A stretch of DNA of 64,000 bases from an uncultured Methylophilaceae bacterium (GCA_913009235.1 CAJVXS010000003.1:107853-171852); one strand, 5' to 3'; shown: positions 55,278-64,000, counted from the stretch's first letter. The notes: a model not told the origin generated them from the sequence alone. Translations and numbers: made by a program.

Positions 55278-56522
55278 TTATGGGAGTGTACTTTCTAATG
55301 CAAATAAATCAGCAATTTCCTCACGCTTTCTGACTACGTGGCATTTGTCGCCATCAACCATGATTTCTGCTCCTCTAGCACGGGTGTTGTAGTTGCTCGC
55401 CATACTCATGGCATAGGCGCCTGCTGATTTAACTACCAACACATCATTTTCTTGTAAGTTGAGGGGTCGGTCATGACCTAAAAAGTCACCTGTTTCACAT
55501 ACTGGACCAACAATTTCATACGTGGTTTTACCGCCGTCACGTGGTTGTGCTGGAACAATGTCGTGATAGGCATCATATAAAGCGGGGCGCATTAAATCAT
55601 TCATTGCCGCGTCAACAATCGCAAAGTCCTTGCTCTCAGTTGGCTTTAGATATTCCACTTTGGTTAGCAGTACGCCTGCATTACCAACGAGAGCACGACC
55701 TGGTTCAAATAGCAGTTTGACTTGTTTCTGATTGAGTTTAGTTAAAATAGCCTGTGTATATGCTTTAAAGGCAGGGGGTGTTTCACCATCATAAGTAATG
55801 CCAATGCCACCACCAACATCAATATGATCAATATGAATGTCGTGGCTTTCTAACGCATCGACTAAACCTAGTACGCGATCTAATGCATCAATAAACGGAG
55901 CAATTTCCGTGATCTGAGAACCAATATGGCAATCAACCCCATGAATTGCAATATTAGGCATTGCTTCGGCTTCTTGATAAACCGTGATCGCATTCTCAAT
56001 GGCTACGCCAAACTTGTTGTTTTTTAAGCCTGTGGAGATGTAAGGGTGTGTTTTTGCATCTACATTAGGATTTACACGTAAAGAAACCGGTGCCACCTTG
56101 CCCATGCCGCCAGCGACCTTGTTTAAGCGAACTAGTTCGCTAGCGGATTCTACGTTAAAGCAAAGAATGCCGGCATCCAATGCAGCATGCATTTCATCTG
56201 CTGTTTTACCGACGCCAGAAAACACTACTTTTTTAGGGTCGCCGCCAGCGGCTAATACCCGTGCCAACTCACCGCCAGAAACAATATCGAACCCTGCGCC
56301 TAACTGTGCAAAGACATTAAGCACTGCAAGATTCGGATTGGCTTTAACTGCGAAGCAGATTAAGTGGTCAGTGTTGGCAAGCCCAGCTTGAAAATCATTA
56401 AACGCCTGAGTAAGCGCTTGCTTTGAGTACACATAGCAAGGTGTTCCATATTGCTCAGCAATATCAGTTAAGGCCACATTTTCAGCGTGTAATACGCCAT
56501 TGTTCAATTCAAAAAAATTCAC
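55278..56522 (-). CDS. lysA: Diaminopimelate decarboxylase LysA
   Basis: This 414-residue PLP enzyme makes lysine from meso-diaminopimelate. The PLP lysine is in CFAVKANPNLAVL, HIGSQITEIAPF and GGGIGITYDGETPP bind PLP phosphate, EPGRALVGNAGVLL follows, and GPVCETGDFLG holds the Cys-Glu pair of the active site formed across the dimer. It follows lptM by 9 bases in the common proteobacterial lptM-lysA pair. Confidence 0.95.
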   Translation of the reverse strand: MNFFELNNGVLHAENVALTDIAEQYGTPCYVYSKQALTQAFNDFQAGLANTDHLICFAVKANPNLAVLNVFAQLGAGFDIVSGGELARVLAAGGDPKKVVFSGVGKTADEMHAALDAGILCFNVESASELVRLNKVAGGMGKVAPVSLRVNPNVDAKTHPYISTGLKNNKFGVAIENAITVYQEAEAMPNIAIHGVDCHIGSQITEIAPFIDALDRVLGLVDALESHDIHIDHIDVGGGIGITYDGETPPAFKAYTQAILTKLNQKQVKLLFEPGRALVGNAGVLLTKVEYLKPTESKDFAIVDAAMNDLMRPALYDAYHDIVPAQPRDGGKTTYEIVGPVCETGDFLGHDRPLNLQENDVLVVKSAGAYAMSMASNYNTRARGAEIMVDGDKCHVVRKREEIADLFALESTLP

Positions 56523-56531
56523 AGGTTATCT

Positions 56532-56714
56532 TTAATCTTTCTTTAATTCTTCAGTCGGTTGATTGTCAGTTGCTGTTGTAGGTGCGTTTTGCACTTCTTT
56601 TTCCGGCGGTAATGGATAGCGCTGCTCAGGAATATATAAAGGCCCAGTCCTACCACAACCGATAAGCAGCGTATAAATAATGAGCATTAAAATGGTCAAG
56701 CATGTTTTAAACAT
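56532..56714 (-). CDS. lptM: LPS translocon maturation lipoprotein LptM (YifL)
   Basis: This 60-residue lipoprotein has signal TCLTILMLIIYTLLIG and lipobox Cys20, directly followed by GRTGPLYIPE, the strongly conserved LptM segment that contacts LptD/LptE. The remaining tail is Pro/Glu/Lys-rich. LptM helps disulfide maturation of LptD in the outer membrane. Confidence 0.88.
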   Translation of the reverse strand: MFKTCLTILMLIIYTLLIGCGRTGPLYIPEQRYPLPPEKEVQNAPTTATDNQPTEELKKD

Positions 56715-56772
56715 AATGGGCTGACAAACTTAAAAAGTTAAGCGCATATTTTATCACCTTCTGTTTCATCAA

Positions 56773-56806
56773 GCAGAATAGAAGTGGTTTCTACCACTTA
56801 TTCTGC
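56773..56806. repeat. Hairpin upstream of the DUF6445 relic
   Basis: GCAGAAT plus AAGTGGT (56773-56788, with a two-base AG bulge) pair with ACCACTTATTCTGC (56793-56806) around TTTC. It has no T run and lies between the divergent lptM and DUF6445 genes; a role in mRNA ends or regulation is possible. Confidence 0.45.
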
Positions 56807-56834
56807 CATTGCTACAGGATATGCTAGACAATAT

Positions 56835-56908
56835 GCCTCTTGAATCGGGTACACCCTTAATATCGCAAAGCACCATCATTTGATGAAGAGAGGTATAAAG
56901 GTGCATTT
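56835..56908 (+). pseudogene. Decayed partial copy of the neighbouring DUF6445 gene
   Basis: These 74 bases closely match 57351-57423 inside the intact gene, starting with GCCTCTTGAATCGGGTACA and ending near GATGCATT in the gene. An extra A (TTAATATCG against TTATATCG) shifts the frame and leads to an early stop. It is a fragment of a second copy and cannot be functional. Confidence 0.8.
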
Positions 56909-56951
56909 AGTATGTCAAAGAATAACATCGGCTAGCCAGTAAGCTGTGCTT
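56909..56951 (+). repeat. 43-bp repeat, copy 1 (second copy at 59298-59340)
   Basis: This stretch begins AGTATGTCAAAGAA and contains CGGCTAGCCAGTAA. It matches 59298-59340 (AGTATGCCAAAGAA and CGGCTAGCAAGTAA) with about seven differences in the same orientation. It directly follows the DUF6445 relic, while the other copy lies upstream of the major porin gene. Confidence 0.7.
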
Positions 56952-57009
56952 AATTTAGACATATTGTTATACTATATAAACATGTTAATCACTTGATTTT
57001 TTAAAACAT

Positions 57010-57684
57010 ATGAATTTATATCCAGTTGCCATTATCGAAAACTTTTATGAAAACCCTAATGAAATACGTGAATTTGCACTAAAACAAGAATATACATTTT
57101 GTCATGAGCGAGAAAATGTTGACTATGTTTACCCCGGTAGTCGAACAAAGGATATTTTTGATCTTGACCCAACATTGCAGGCAAAAATTCTTGAGAAGCT
57201 GATATCAGTTTTTCATAATACTGAGCATGACGTCATGCGTTGGGGCATTTCTACTAACTTTCAAAGTGTAACTGAGGAGTATAAAGAAGGCGTAATTCAT
57301 ACAGACCATAATACTATTTTTGCTGGGGTGCTGTATTTGTCACCTAATGCGCCTCTTGAATCGGGTACATCCTTATATCGCAAAGCCTCATCATTTGATG
57401 AGAAGAAATATAAAGATGCATTGGCACTAAATGATAGAGAGTTTAGAGAAGGCAAGGTTGTGATGCAGACAACACATCACGATATGTTTGAAGAAATTGT
57501 TCGCGTTAATAACGTGTATAACACCCTAATTCTATATGAAGGACGTCATTATCATTCTGCTAATGATTTTTTCGGCTCAAAGGTGGAAGACTCCCGACTT
57601 ACCCAAGTTTTCTTTATTACCAGTATTGATGCAAAAAAACAAAGTGTGTTTCCTTTGAGTCGCGTGAAGTCTATTAAAGTTTAG
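57010..57684 (+). CDS. DUF6445-family protein (2-oxoglutarate/Fe(II) oxygenase-like fold)
   Basis: This 224-residue protein has HTDHNTIFAGVLYLSPNAPLESGTSLYR near residues 97-124, with a His-x-Asp as in the metal triad of 2OG-Fe(II) oxygenases, and YEGRHYHSANDFFGSKVEDSRLTQVFFI near 177-204, which could give the third His and the 2OG-binding Arg. Such proteins are found in phages and bacteria, and their substrates are unknown. A broken partial copy lies directly upstream. Confidence 0.75.
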   Translation: MNLYPVAIIENFYENPNEIREFALKQEYTFCHERENVDYVYPGSRTKDIFDLDPTLQAKILEKLISVFHNTEHDVMRWGISTNFQSVTEEYKEGVIHTDHNTIFAGVLYLSPNAPLESGTSLYRKASSFDEKKYKDALALNDREFREGKVVMQTTHHDMFEEIVRVNNVYNTLILYEGRHYHSANDFFGSKVEDSRLTQVFFITSIDAKKQSVFPLSRVKSIKV

Positions 57685-57984
57685 CGCACTTCTAATACGC
57701 TTGCTATGTAATCAGCGTATGTTCATTTCATCATTTGGCGTGATGCATAATGTCTTTCAATCATATGCGCTGAGGTGTATACCTTCCTTATATACACACA
57801 TCACACTTATCCATTCTTTGCGTTTGCCAACGTGGAATGTTCTACCAGGTAATAGCCAATTACTATTTTGAGCGCAGCTTGGCCTTTTTTCTCCAGCGTT
57901 GAGCATGCCTTTATTGAAGAATGAAACAAGGTAGATATTGAAGGCGATTGCTATCGCTCAATAATAAACTATTTCTAGGGCATA
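57685..57984. other. Intergenic region between DUF6445 and the porin terminator
   Basis: No convincing gene is seen on either strand. Short open stretches on the minus strand have no start and no recognisable product. The region may contain decayed sequence, like the neighbouring gap at 56.8 kb. Confidence 0.4.
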
Positions 57985-58014
57985 AAAAAACGGCAACCTA
58001 AGTTGCCGTTTTTT
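57985..58014. terminator. Bidirectional terminator downstream of the porin gene
   Basis: AAAAAACGGCAAC (57985-57997) and GTTGCCGTTTTTT (58002-58014) form a perfect 13-bp stem around CTAA, with A and T runs on both sides. It lies about 45 bases after the porin stop. Confidence 0.92.
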
Positions 58015-58058
58015 AATATTTCTATACAGAAACTACCTGTATAAGTGCTAACTTAGTT

Positions 58059-59183
58059 CTAGAAGAACATGATCGCACCAAGTGAAATAGTTTTTGCTTC
58101 AACATTAGCGCCGCCTGCTGCTTCATCATCATCCTCAGCAATTGAGTACTCAGCAACTAGGTTTAAATGTTTTGTAAGTGGGTGGTATGCACCAATTGTA
58201 AACATATCAGCAACAGTATCACCAGCAGCAGCTTCAAGTGTTGATTCACCGAATGAAGCAGCTAGCTTAGTACCTGCAGGGATTGTGTAAGAAGCTTGAA
58301 CGTACCAGTCTTCTGAATCAACAGCATCACCAGCCTCATAAGCACCGAAACCTTGAACTGTTGTACCAACACCTTCACCTGAGTTGTAGTAACCAACTAG
58401 GCCGAAAGCACCAGCAGAAAGTGAAGTACCGATATCAAAAGCACTAGCACGGTCGTTTTGAGCTTCTACGTTTTGTGAAATACCTGAAACCCAAACTTTA
58501 CCAGCGATGTCGCCAGTCCAAGAGTATGAAGCTTTAGCTTCGTATGCTGTTTGACTACCACCACGATCGTTAGCAGAACCAAAAGCTTGTGTTAAACCAA
58601 CAGTAAAGTTAAGACCGTTGAAGCTTGGTGATGAGTATGCAATTTGTGATTTCCAGTCAGCATAGATAAAGCCGCGACCGATACGACCTAATGTAGTTGT
58701 GTTACCAGCTAGCGCGCCAGCACCCCAACCAACACCTAATAATGTTTGGTCGTTAAGAATAGCATCAGAAGCGTAGATACCTAAGTCTTTACCAACTTTG
58801 ATAGAACCCCATGAAGCATCACCAAATGTTAAGAATGCTTGACGATTTTCTTGTTGTGAACCCTGATGACCTGCATCTGTTGTTGATGCACCTGGGTTAA
58901 TGCTGACTGTAAAACCAACATCTAAGTCATTTTGGCGTGTTTTACCAGATACGACGATATAGTTTGGTAAAAGACCAGTAGTAATGTTAGCAACAGAGCT
59001 GCCATCACCGAATTCACCTGCAGTAGCGTCATCGCCGCTGAAGCTTGTGTGTGTATAGTAAGCGTTTACAATACCGCCGATGTCTAGTGTCCAATCGCCA
59101 GCTGGGATTGAGATACCAGCATTAGCGCTTGAAGCACCAGCTAATAGCGCTGCTGCAACTGCTAATTTTAATGTTTTATTCAT
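58059..59183 (-). CDS. Gram-negative general porin
   Basis: This 374-residue outer-membrane protein has a clear signal peptide (KLAVAAALLAGASSANA). The N-terminus ISIPAGDWTLDIGGIVNAYYTH, the loop ENRQAFLTFGDASWGSIKVGKDLGIY and regular Gly/aromatic beta strands match the betaproteobacterial porin family, and it ends in AIMFF with the C-terminal Phe signal for BamA. Many GCA, GTA and other A-ending codons suggest strong expression. AGGAG stands before the ATG, with a -10-like TATAAAAT around 59244-59251 on the minus strand. The gap 59184-59505 otherwise holds only the 43-bp repeat. Confidence 0.88.
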   Translation of the reverse strand: MNKTLKLAVAAALLAGASSANAGISIPAGDWTLDIGGIVNAYYTHTSFSGDDATAGEFGDGSSVANITTGLLPNYIVVSGKTRQNDLDVGFTVSINPGASTTDAGHQGSQQENRQAFLTFGDASWGSIKVGKDLGIYASDAILNDQTLLGVGWGAGALAGNTTTLGRIGRGFIYADWKSQIAYSSPSFNGLNFTVGLTQAFGSANDRGGSQTAYEAKASYSWTGDIAGKVWVSGISQNVEAQNDRASAFDIGTSLSAGAFGLVGYYNSGEGVGTTVQGFGAYEAGDAVDSEDWYVQASYTIPAGTKLAASFGESTLEAAAGDTVADMFTIGAYHPLTKHLNLVAEYSIAEDDDEAAGGANVEAKTISLGAIMFF

Positions 59184-59297
59184 GTAATTCTCCTAAAGTT
59201 GTTACTTAAAAGTTTTTTACTATTTTTGTGCTGCACACCCTTAATTTTATAGCTGCTAATTGAATTAACATTTATTAAGCTAAGAACGTCACAAATG

Positions 59298-59340
59298 AGT
59301 ATGCCAAAGAAAAACACCGGCTAGCAAGTAAAACTGTGTT
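59298..59340 (+). repeat. 43-bp repeat, copy 2
   Basis: Same orientation as copy 1 at 56909-56951. On the minus strand it reads TTGCTA, 18 bases, CATACT, which resembles a sigma-70 promoter directed at the porin gene, so the repeat may be a duplicated piece of the porin promoter region. Confidence 0.65.
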
Positions 59341-59505
59341 TATAGCTTAGGGTTTTTTGTACCTGTTGTACTTTTACAACACTATTGCAGTGTATTGGTG
59401 ACTTACTCTAGCTATTTACCTGCCGATTCACCGTGCTGAGGTGGCTTGTCGTATCGGCTACCAAGCGTTGCCTCAGCGTTTGATGTATGTTGCGTTAAGT
59501 TTATC

Positions 59506-60582
59506 TCAGAATGTTAACGTTTCTTTTAGTGCAGCGGCATCGTAGTCACTGGTAATGATTGATTGGCCAATTGCTTGTTGCAAAATAAATCGAATTTCCC
59601 CATCTTGCACTTTTTTATCCAGACCCATTAACGCTAGATATTGTTCCACACCGAGTGAAGGTGGTTTTTGATCTAATTTCGCCGCATGGAATATCGCCTT
59701 AATCCGTTGCACGTCTTTATCTTGCAACCAGCCCATTCGCAATGAAAGGTCTGCTGCCAACATGGTGCCAGCCGCAACAGCTTCACCATGTAACCAAACA
59801 CCATAACCCATGGCGTTTTCAATCGCGTGCCCAAATGTATGCCCTAAGTTTAATAGTGCTCGCTCACCCGCTTCCTTCTCATCAGCTGCGACAACCTCTG
59901 CTTTATTTTGACATGAGCGATAAACAGCCTCTAAGACAGTAGCTTCATCTAGCGCCATCAAATTTCCCATATTTTTTTCTAACCACTCAAAAAAGTCAAC
60001 ATCCCGAATTAGCCCATACTTAATAACTTCAGCAACACCTGCAGACAGCTCGCGCTGCGGTAGTGTTTTCAGGGTGTTGGTGTCAATCAAAACAAGTTGG
60101 GGCTGATAGAAAGCCCCAATCATATTTTTACCTTGCGGGTGATTGATGCCTGTTTTTCCACCGACACTGGAATCCACTTGTGACAATAGTGTCGTTGGTA
60201 TTTGAATAAAAGGCACACCACGCAAATACGTGGCAGCAGCATAACCCGTTAAGTCACCAATCACACCTCCACCTAATGCAATTAAAGTAGTACTCCGCTC
60301 ACAGCGCGCCTGAATGAGTGCATCGTAAATGGTGTTGAGTGTTTTGCTGTTTTTATACCGCTCCCCATCTGGCAATATAATCTCGACAACATCAACCCCA
60401 GCTTCACGTAGCGGTTTAGCCACACTTTCCATATATAAGGGCGCCACCGTCGTGTTGCTCACAATCGCCACACGCTTATGTTTTATGTGCGCTAGTAACA
60501 GCGTTGTTTGATCCAGCAAGCCTGCACCGATATGAATAGGGTAAGAACGTTCTGCTAACGCAACACTTAATGTTTGTTTCAT
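59506..60582 (-). CDS. aroB: 3-dehydroquinate synthase AroB
   Basis: This 358-residue enzyme converts DAHP to 3-dehydroquinate in the shikimate pathway. [71 protein letters not shown] (NAD and substrate site) and the metal ligands in [29 protein letters not shown] are all present. Its ATG overlaps the aroK stop by 4 bases. Confidence 0.97.
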   Translation of the reverse strand: MKQTLSVALAERSYPIHIGAGLLDQTTLLLAHIKHKRVAIVSNTTVAPLYMESVAKPLREAGVDVVEIILPDGERYKNSKTLNTIYDALIQARCERSTTLIALGGGVIGDLTGYAAATYLRGVPFIQIPTTLLSQVDSSVGGKTGINHPQGKNMIGAFYQPQLVLIDTNTLKTLPQRELSAGVAEVIKYGLIRDVDFFEWLEKNMGNLMALDEATVLEAVYRSCQNKAEVVAADEKEAGERALLNLGHTFGHAIENAMGYGVWLHGEAVAAGTMLAADLSLRMGWLQDKDVQRIKAIFHAAKLDQKPPSLGVEQYLALMGLDKKVQDGEIRFILQQAIGQSIITSDYDAAALKETLTF

Positions 60583-61097
60583 CGCTTTAAATAGGCTTTC
60601 TTAATTTGATTAATCAGTCTCGCTGCTAGTTGCCCACCAGTATCAACGATTAAATTGGCAGTTTCTGTGTAGAGCGGATGCCGCTCCGTATACAGCGCTT
60701 CTAATGTAGCTCGTATATCGACGCTTTGTAATAGTGGACGCTGTTTGTCCCGGCGCACTCTTTTCCATAGGTCATCCACTGTTGCGCGTAAATAAATCAC
60801 ATGTCCATTGTTTTGTAAAACTTGCCTATTGGCCTCTGATAGCACAGCACCACCTCCTGTAGCCAATACAATATCATCCAATAGTGCCAGATCTTTAATC
60901 ACACTAGCTTCACGTTTTCTGAAGCCTGCCTCACCCTCTAACTCAAAAATAACGGAGACTTTCACACCCGTACGCTTCTCAATTTCATGATCTGTATCAT
61001 AAAAAGTTTTTCCTAATCGCTTGGAAAGCTGCTTACCGATGGTTGTTTTCCCTGAGCCCATCAGCCCTATTAGAAATATGTTGTTTTGCTTTGACAC
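60579..61097 (-). CDS. aroK: Shikimate kinase AroK
   Basis: This 172-residue kinase has Walker [15 protein letters not shown], shikimate-site [20 protein letters not shown] and ATGGGAVL, and the lid [14 protein letters not shown] placed the start at GTG 61097, giving a length like E. coli AroK (173). The longer ATG form at 61130 adds 11 hydrophobic residues and has no ribosome binding site, although GGTGGG before the GTG is not strong either. Confidence 0.92.
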   Translation of the reverse strand: MSKQNNIFLIGLMGSGKTTIGKQLSKRLGKTFYDTDHEIEKRTGVKVSVIFELEGEAGFRKREASVIKDLALLDDIVLATGGGAVLSEANRQVLQNNGHVIYLRATVDDLWKRVRRDKQRPLLQSVDIRATLEALYTERHPLYTETANLIVDTGGQLAARLINQIKKAYLKR

Positions 61098-61163
61098 AAT
61101 AAAAATGCCCACCAATTGAATGTTAGGCATTTTAAGGCAAAGTCACCATTTTGTCAGGTCGAC

Positions 61164-61337
61164 TTATTGAACACAGCAATCACCATTAGCATCCAACACC
61201 TGCATTCCAATTGAAAACACGTTGTTAAAAATAACCCCACCTTTTCTTTCCACACACCTAAATCCTAGCAACACTCCTCCACGGTGTGAAGAGGTTTCTA
61301 GACTTAAGCGGACTAAACACACACTTTTAAACTTGTG
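61164..61337 (-). pseudogene. Possible gene remnant between mrcA and aroK
   Basis: On the minus strand an open stretch of 57 codons between stops reads VRLSLETSSHRGGVLLGF, RCVERKGGVIFNNVFS and IGMQVLDANGDCCVQ, which looks like real protein, but there is no good start codon. In many betaproteobacteria a pilMNOPQ operon separates mrcA from aroK; it is absent here, and this could be the scar of a lost or replaced gene. The parent family is not identified; the remaining 61338-61448 should hold the mrcA promoter. Confidence 0.35.
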
Positions 61338-61448
61338 CTATTTACGAGACAATATTCCCAGTCTAATTATCTGCTTTAATGGTTTTGGTTAATCTCCATA
61401 AGCTTATATACTGTGACTTTACATTCGTTTCATTGAAGTGATCAAGTT

Positions 61449-64000
61449 ATGACTCCTAAAAAATGGTGGCACTTTCTCGTTCTGTTTGGGCTGGTGTGCG
61501 GTATGGCTGCCGCTGCACTAGGTGCACTTTCTATCACGCTAATCTATCCAACATTGCCTTCGTTAGAAATAATAACGGACTACAAACCAGTACAACCCTT
61601 AAGAATTTATTCAGCAGATGGTTATTTAATCGGTGAGTTTGGTGAGGAAAGACGCGCCTTTACTAAAATAGAAGACATACCGGAGCAAATGCAGGCTGCT
61701 GTTTTGGCGATTGAAGATAGACGTTTTTATACGCATGGTGGAGTTGATTTCAAGGGTATCTTACGTGCAATCAAAAATAACCTCTTAGGCATAAGTCATG
61801 AAGGCGCCAGCACGATTACCATGCAAGTAGCCAAAAACTTTTTCAGCGGGCCTAGCAGAAAACGCAACGTTATTACAAAAATCAAAGAATCGTTACTGGC
61901 TATTAAAATTGAAAAAATATTAACAAAAGACCAGATTCTTGAGCTGTATTTAAATCAAATTTATTTAGGTCAACGCTCATATGGTTTTGCAGCAGCCTCT
62001 CAGGTGTACTTCGCAAAAACGCTAGATGAACTATCACTAGCAGAAACCGCATTGTTAGCAGGCCTGCCGAAAGCCCCTTCTGGCTACAACCCTTATGTCC
62101 GACCTAAAAAAGCCATTAGAAGGCAACATGAAGTACTGCGTGATATGCAACGTTATGGGTTTATTGATAAAGCACAGCTTGATGAGGCTATGGCACAAAA
62201 GCTTGTGTTTATAAGGGCGAGGAAAAGCAAAAGCTCATTGGGTGCTGATTATGTTGCTGAATTAGTACGTCAACAGCTATACAAGCGTTACAAAAATGAT
62301 ATATACAACAGTGGATTCAAAGTCTACACAACGATATTAAAAGCAAATCAAGAAGCGGCTAACAAGGCTGTTGTCGATGGAATTTTGGAATACCAGCAGC
62401 GTCAAGGTTATAAAAAGGCGGAACAATGGATTGATTTTTCAGCGGCCGATGCAAGCAAGCTGAAAGAGGAAATGGAAGGAGCGCTTTCCCGTATTCATTC
62501 ATACAACGGTTTTATACCCGCCATCGTTATCAAAGCCTCGTCTAAATCTGTCGAGGTATTTAGCAAAAAAGGCGAGACGCTGACCATCACTGGCAAAGGC
62601 TTGCGCTTATTAAAAAGAAATTTAGCACTCAAAAATACCAAAAAACATAAAATCAAACCTGGCTCTGTCGTGCGGATTATTAAAATCAAAGAGGGCTGGA
62701 AAATTGTACAACTTCCAGAAGTGCAATCTGCGCTCATTGCCTTAGACCCAAAAAATGGCGCAATAAAAGCACTAGTAGGTGGTTTTGATTTCCACAAAAA
62801 CGAATTCAACCATGTAACCCAGGCCTACCGTCAAGCAGGCTCAAGCTTCAAACCATTTGTTTATTCAGCCGCTTTAGAAAAAGGCTTCACACCAGCTAGC
62901 ATTGTTGAGGATGAACCTATTACGATGATTGACGGTAAAATTGAACCTATTACGATGATTGACGGTGAAATTGAACCTATTACGATGATTGCCGGCAAAG
63001 CTGATGATGATGAGCCATGGACACCAAAAAATTACGATGGTAAATACTCAGGCCCAATGCGGATGCGAGTGGCTTTAGCTAAGTCTAAAAACATCGTCTC
63101 TATCCGTATTTTAGACAGTATTGGGCCGCGCTATGCCCAAGACTACGCAACTAAATTTGGTTTTCTACCTGAACATCACCCACCTTACTTAACAATGGCA
63201 CTAGGTGCTGGTGAAGCAACCCCTTTAGAGTTAGCAAATGCTTATGCTATTTTTGCAAATGGGGGCTATAGCATTCAACCACATTTGATTAACAAAATCA
63301 CTGATAGTGCAGGCGATGTTCTTGAAGAAGGCGAGTTCCCTATCGCCAACAAAACAGCAGAACGTGTGATTGATGAGCGCAATGCATTCATCATGTCCTC
63401 TATGCTACAAGATGTGGTGCAAATAGGCACAGCACAGAGGGCTAGAACACTTGGCCGAAAAGACTTGGCTGGGAAAACAGGTACAACAAATGACACTATC
63501 GACGCATGGTTTGCAGGCTATTCACCACATGAAGTAGCCATCTCTTGGATGGGCTACGATAACCCACATTCGCTTGGTCGAGTAGAGACTGGCGGGCGGG
63601 CGGCACTACCTATCTGGATAAAATATATGAAAACAGCCCTAAAAGGCAAGCCAGACAATCCATATGAAATTCCAGCAGGGCTAATGTCGGTGCGTGTAAA
63701 CCCAACAACAGGCACGCTAGCAGACGAAAATGAAGAGGGAATTTCCGAGTATTTTTATAATGAGAATCCCCCTCTGCTAGAGTTGGAGCTACCCCCGCTA
63801 ATGGACATCTTTGAATCAGACTTTTCAATGGATGATTTACAAAACAATCCATTACAGCCAGGTCCGCCGCAAATTAAGAGCAATCCCATGCTAGGAATCA
63901 CAAAAAAACCAGTGGAAATTACAAAAAAACCAGTGGAAATTACAAAAAAACCAGTGGAAATTACAAAAAAACCAGTGGAAATTACAAAAAAACCAGTGGA
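61449..64000 (+). CDS. mrcA: Penicillin-binding protein 1A, 3' end outside the window
   Basis: The frame is open from ATG 61449 to the right edge (850 codons). An N-terminal helix anchors it in the inner membrane. The GT51 glycosyltransferase has IEDRRFYTHGGVD (catalytic Glu89) and GASTITMQVAKNFF, and the transpeptidase has SSFK at 465-468, AKSKN and AGKTGTTND near 676. It polymerises and cross-links peptidoglycan. Two features are odd: three 30-bp repeats just before the WTPKNYDG segment, and at least five 21-bp repeats in the tail at the edge. Confidence 0.95.
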   Translation, partial: MTPKKWWHFLVLFGLVCGMAAAALGALSITLIYPTLPSLEIITDYKPVQPLRIYSADGYLIGEFGEERRAFTKIEDIPEQMQAAVLAIEDRRFYTHGGVDFKGILRAIKNNLLGISHEGASTITMQVAKNFFSGPSRKRNVITKIKESLLAIKIEKILTKDQILELYLNQIYLGQRSYGFAAASQVYFAKTLDELSLAETALLAGLPKAPSGYNPYVRPKKAIRRQHEVLRDMQRYGFIDKAQLDEAMAQKLVFIRARKSKSSLGADYVAELVRQQLYKRYKNDIYNSGFKVYTTILKANQEAANKAVVDGILEYQQRQGYKKAEQWIDFSAADASKLKEEMEGALSRIHSYNGFIPAIVIKASSKSVEVFSKKGETLTITGKGLRLLKRNLALKNTKKHKIKPGSVVRIIKIKEGWKIVQLPEVQSALIALDPKNGAIKALVGGFDFHKNEFNHVTQAYRQAGSSFKPFVYSAALEKGFTPASIVEDEPITMIDGKIEPITMIDGEIEPITMIAGKADDDEPWTPKNYDGKYSGPMRMRVALAKSKNIVSIRILDSIGPRYAQDYATKFGFLPEHHPPYLTMALGAGEATPLELANAYAIFANGGYSIQPHLINKITDSAGDVLEEGEFPIANKTAERVIDERNAFIMSSMLQDVVQIGTAQRARTLGRKDLAGKTGTTNDTIDAWFAGYSPHEVAISWMGYDNPHSLGRVETGGRAALPIWIKYMKTALKGKPDNPYEIPAGLMSVRVNPTTGTLADENEEGISEYFYNENPPLLELELPPLMDIFESDFSMDDLQNNPLQPGPPQIKSNPMLGITKKPVEITKKPVEITKKPVEITKKPVEITKKPV
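62911..63000 (+). repeat. Three tandem 30-bp repeats inside mrcA
   Basis: Three almost identical 30-base units at 62911, 62941 and 62971 encode EPITMIDGKI, EPITMIDGEI and EPITMIAGKA. They lie between the active-site SxxK and the SKN motif, where other PBP1A proteins have one short segment. The frame is kept. Confidence 0.95.
63897..64000 (+). repeat. Tandem 21-bp repeats in the mrcA tail, continuing past the window
   Basis: Five units of 21 bases (first ATCACA, then ATTACA, each with a run of seven A and CCAGTGGAA) encode ITKKPVE repeats. The array reaches the last base, so the total number is not known. The A7 tracts are prone to slippage. Confidence 0.95.

Overview
The window looks like chromosomal DNA of a betaproteobacterium, most likely a methylotroph of the Methylophilaceae (Methylotenera/Methylophilus type). 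This is an inference from gene content: a hidden orphan pqqA, a long-form decarboxylating 6-phosphogluconate dehydrogenase, a split B12-dependent ribonucleotide reductase, a TorF-type porin-glnK-amtB operon, mpl, sbmA and the aroK-aroB/mrcA neighbourhood. There is no phage, complete insertion sequence or CRISPR array.

Region 1 (1-12612) is one long plus-strand surface-polysaccharide operon, visibly richer in A+T than the rest, with most genes touching or overlapping. It holds a cut-off sulfotransferase, an unusual ParB-like/nucleotidyltransferase protein, two glycosyltransferases, a FnlA-type dehydratase/epimerase, a WecB/FnlC-type 2-epimerase, a Wzy-like polymerase, a Wzx flippase, an RmlD/FnlB-like reductase, a WbuB-like transferase, a WbpV-like reductase and a small phosphoglycosyl transferase that starts the chain on undecaprenyl phosphate. 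Together they suggest a Wzx/Wzy-made glycan containing N-acetyl-L-fucosamine.

Region 2 (12.6-31 kb) is mixed core and accessory: an isochorismatase-like hydrolase, waaA, nrdJa/nrdJb behind a twin NrdR box, a TetR remnant, sbmA, an acetolactate synthase-like/aldehyde dehydrogenase pair, tRNA-Val and tRNA-Asp with promoter and terminator, transporters, and a FadL-family gene broken by one amber codon that lies between two copies of a 47/48-bp promoter-like repeat. A deacetylase-fold protein and tsaC follow.

Region 3 (31-44.3 kb) holds a trypsin-like protease, a dienelactone hydrolase, gnd, a tiny unlisted CDS, apaG-mltA, the orphan pqqA, a glycosidase/LPS-kinase fusion, an LplT-like transporter, and the porin-glnK-amtB operon with a near-consensus sigma-54 promoter.

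Region 4 (44-64 kb) is mainly housekeeping: ubiK, metH, mpl, a TonB-like protein, a ferredoxin, the ispH-nudB-nadA-HIT operon (nudB apparently starting at CTG), purU, lptM-lysA, a DUF6445 protein with a decayed partial copy beside it, a major porin, aroK-aroB, and mrcA. The mrcA gene runs off the right edge and carries two separate in-frame tandem repeats.
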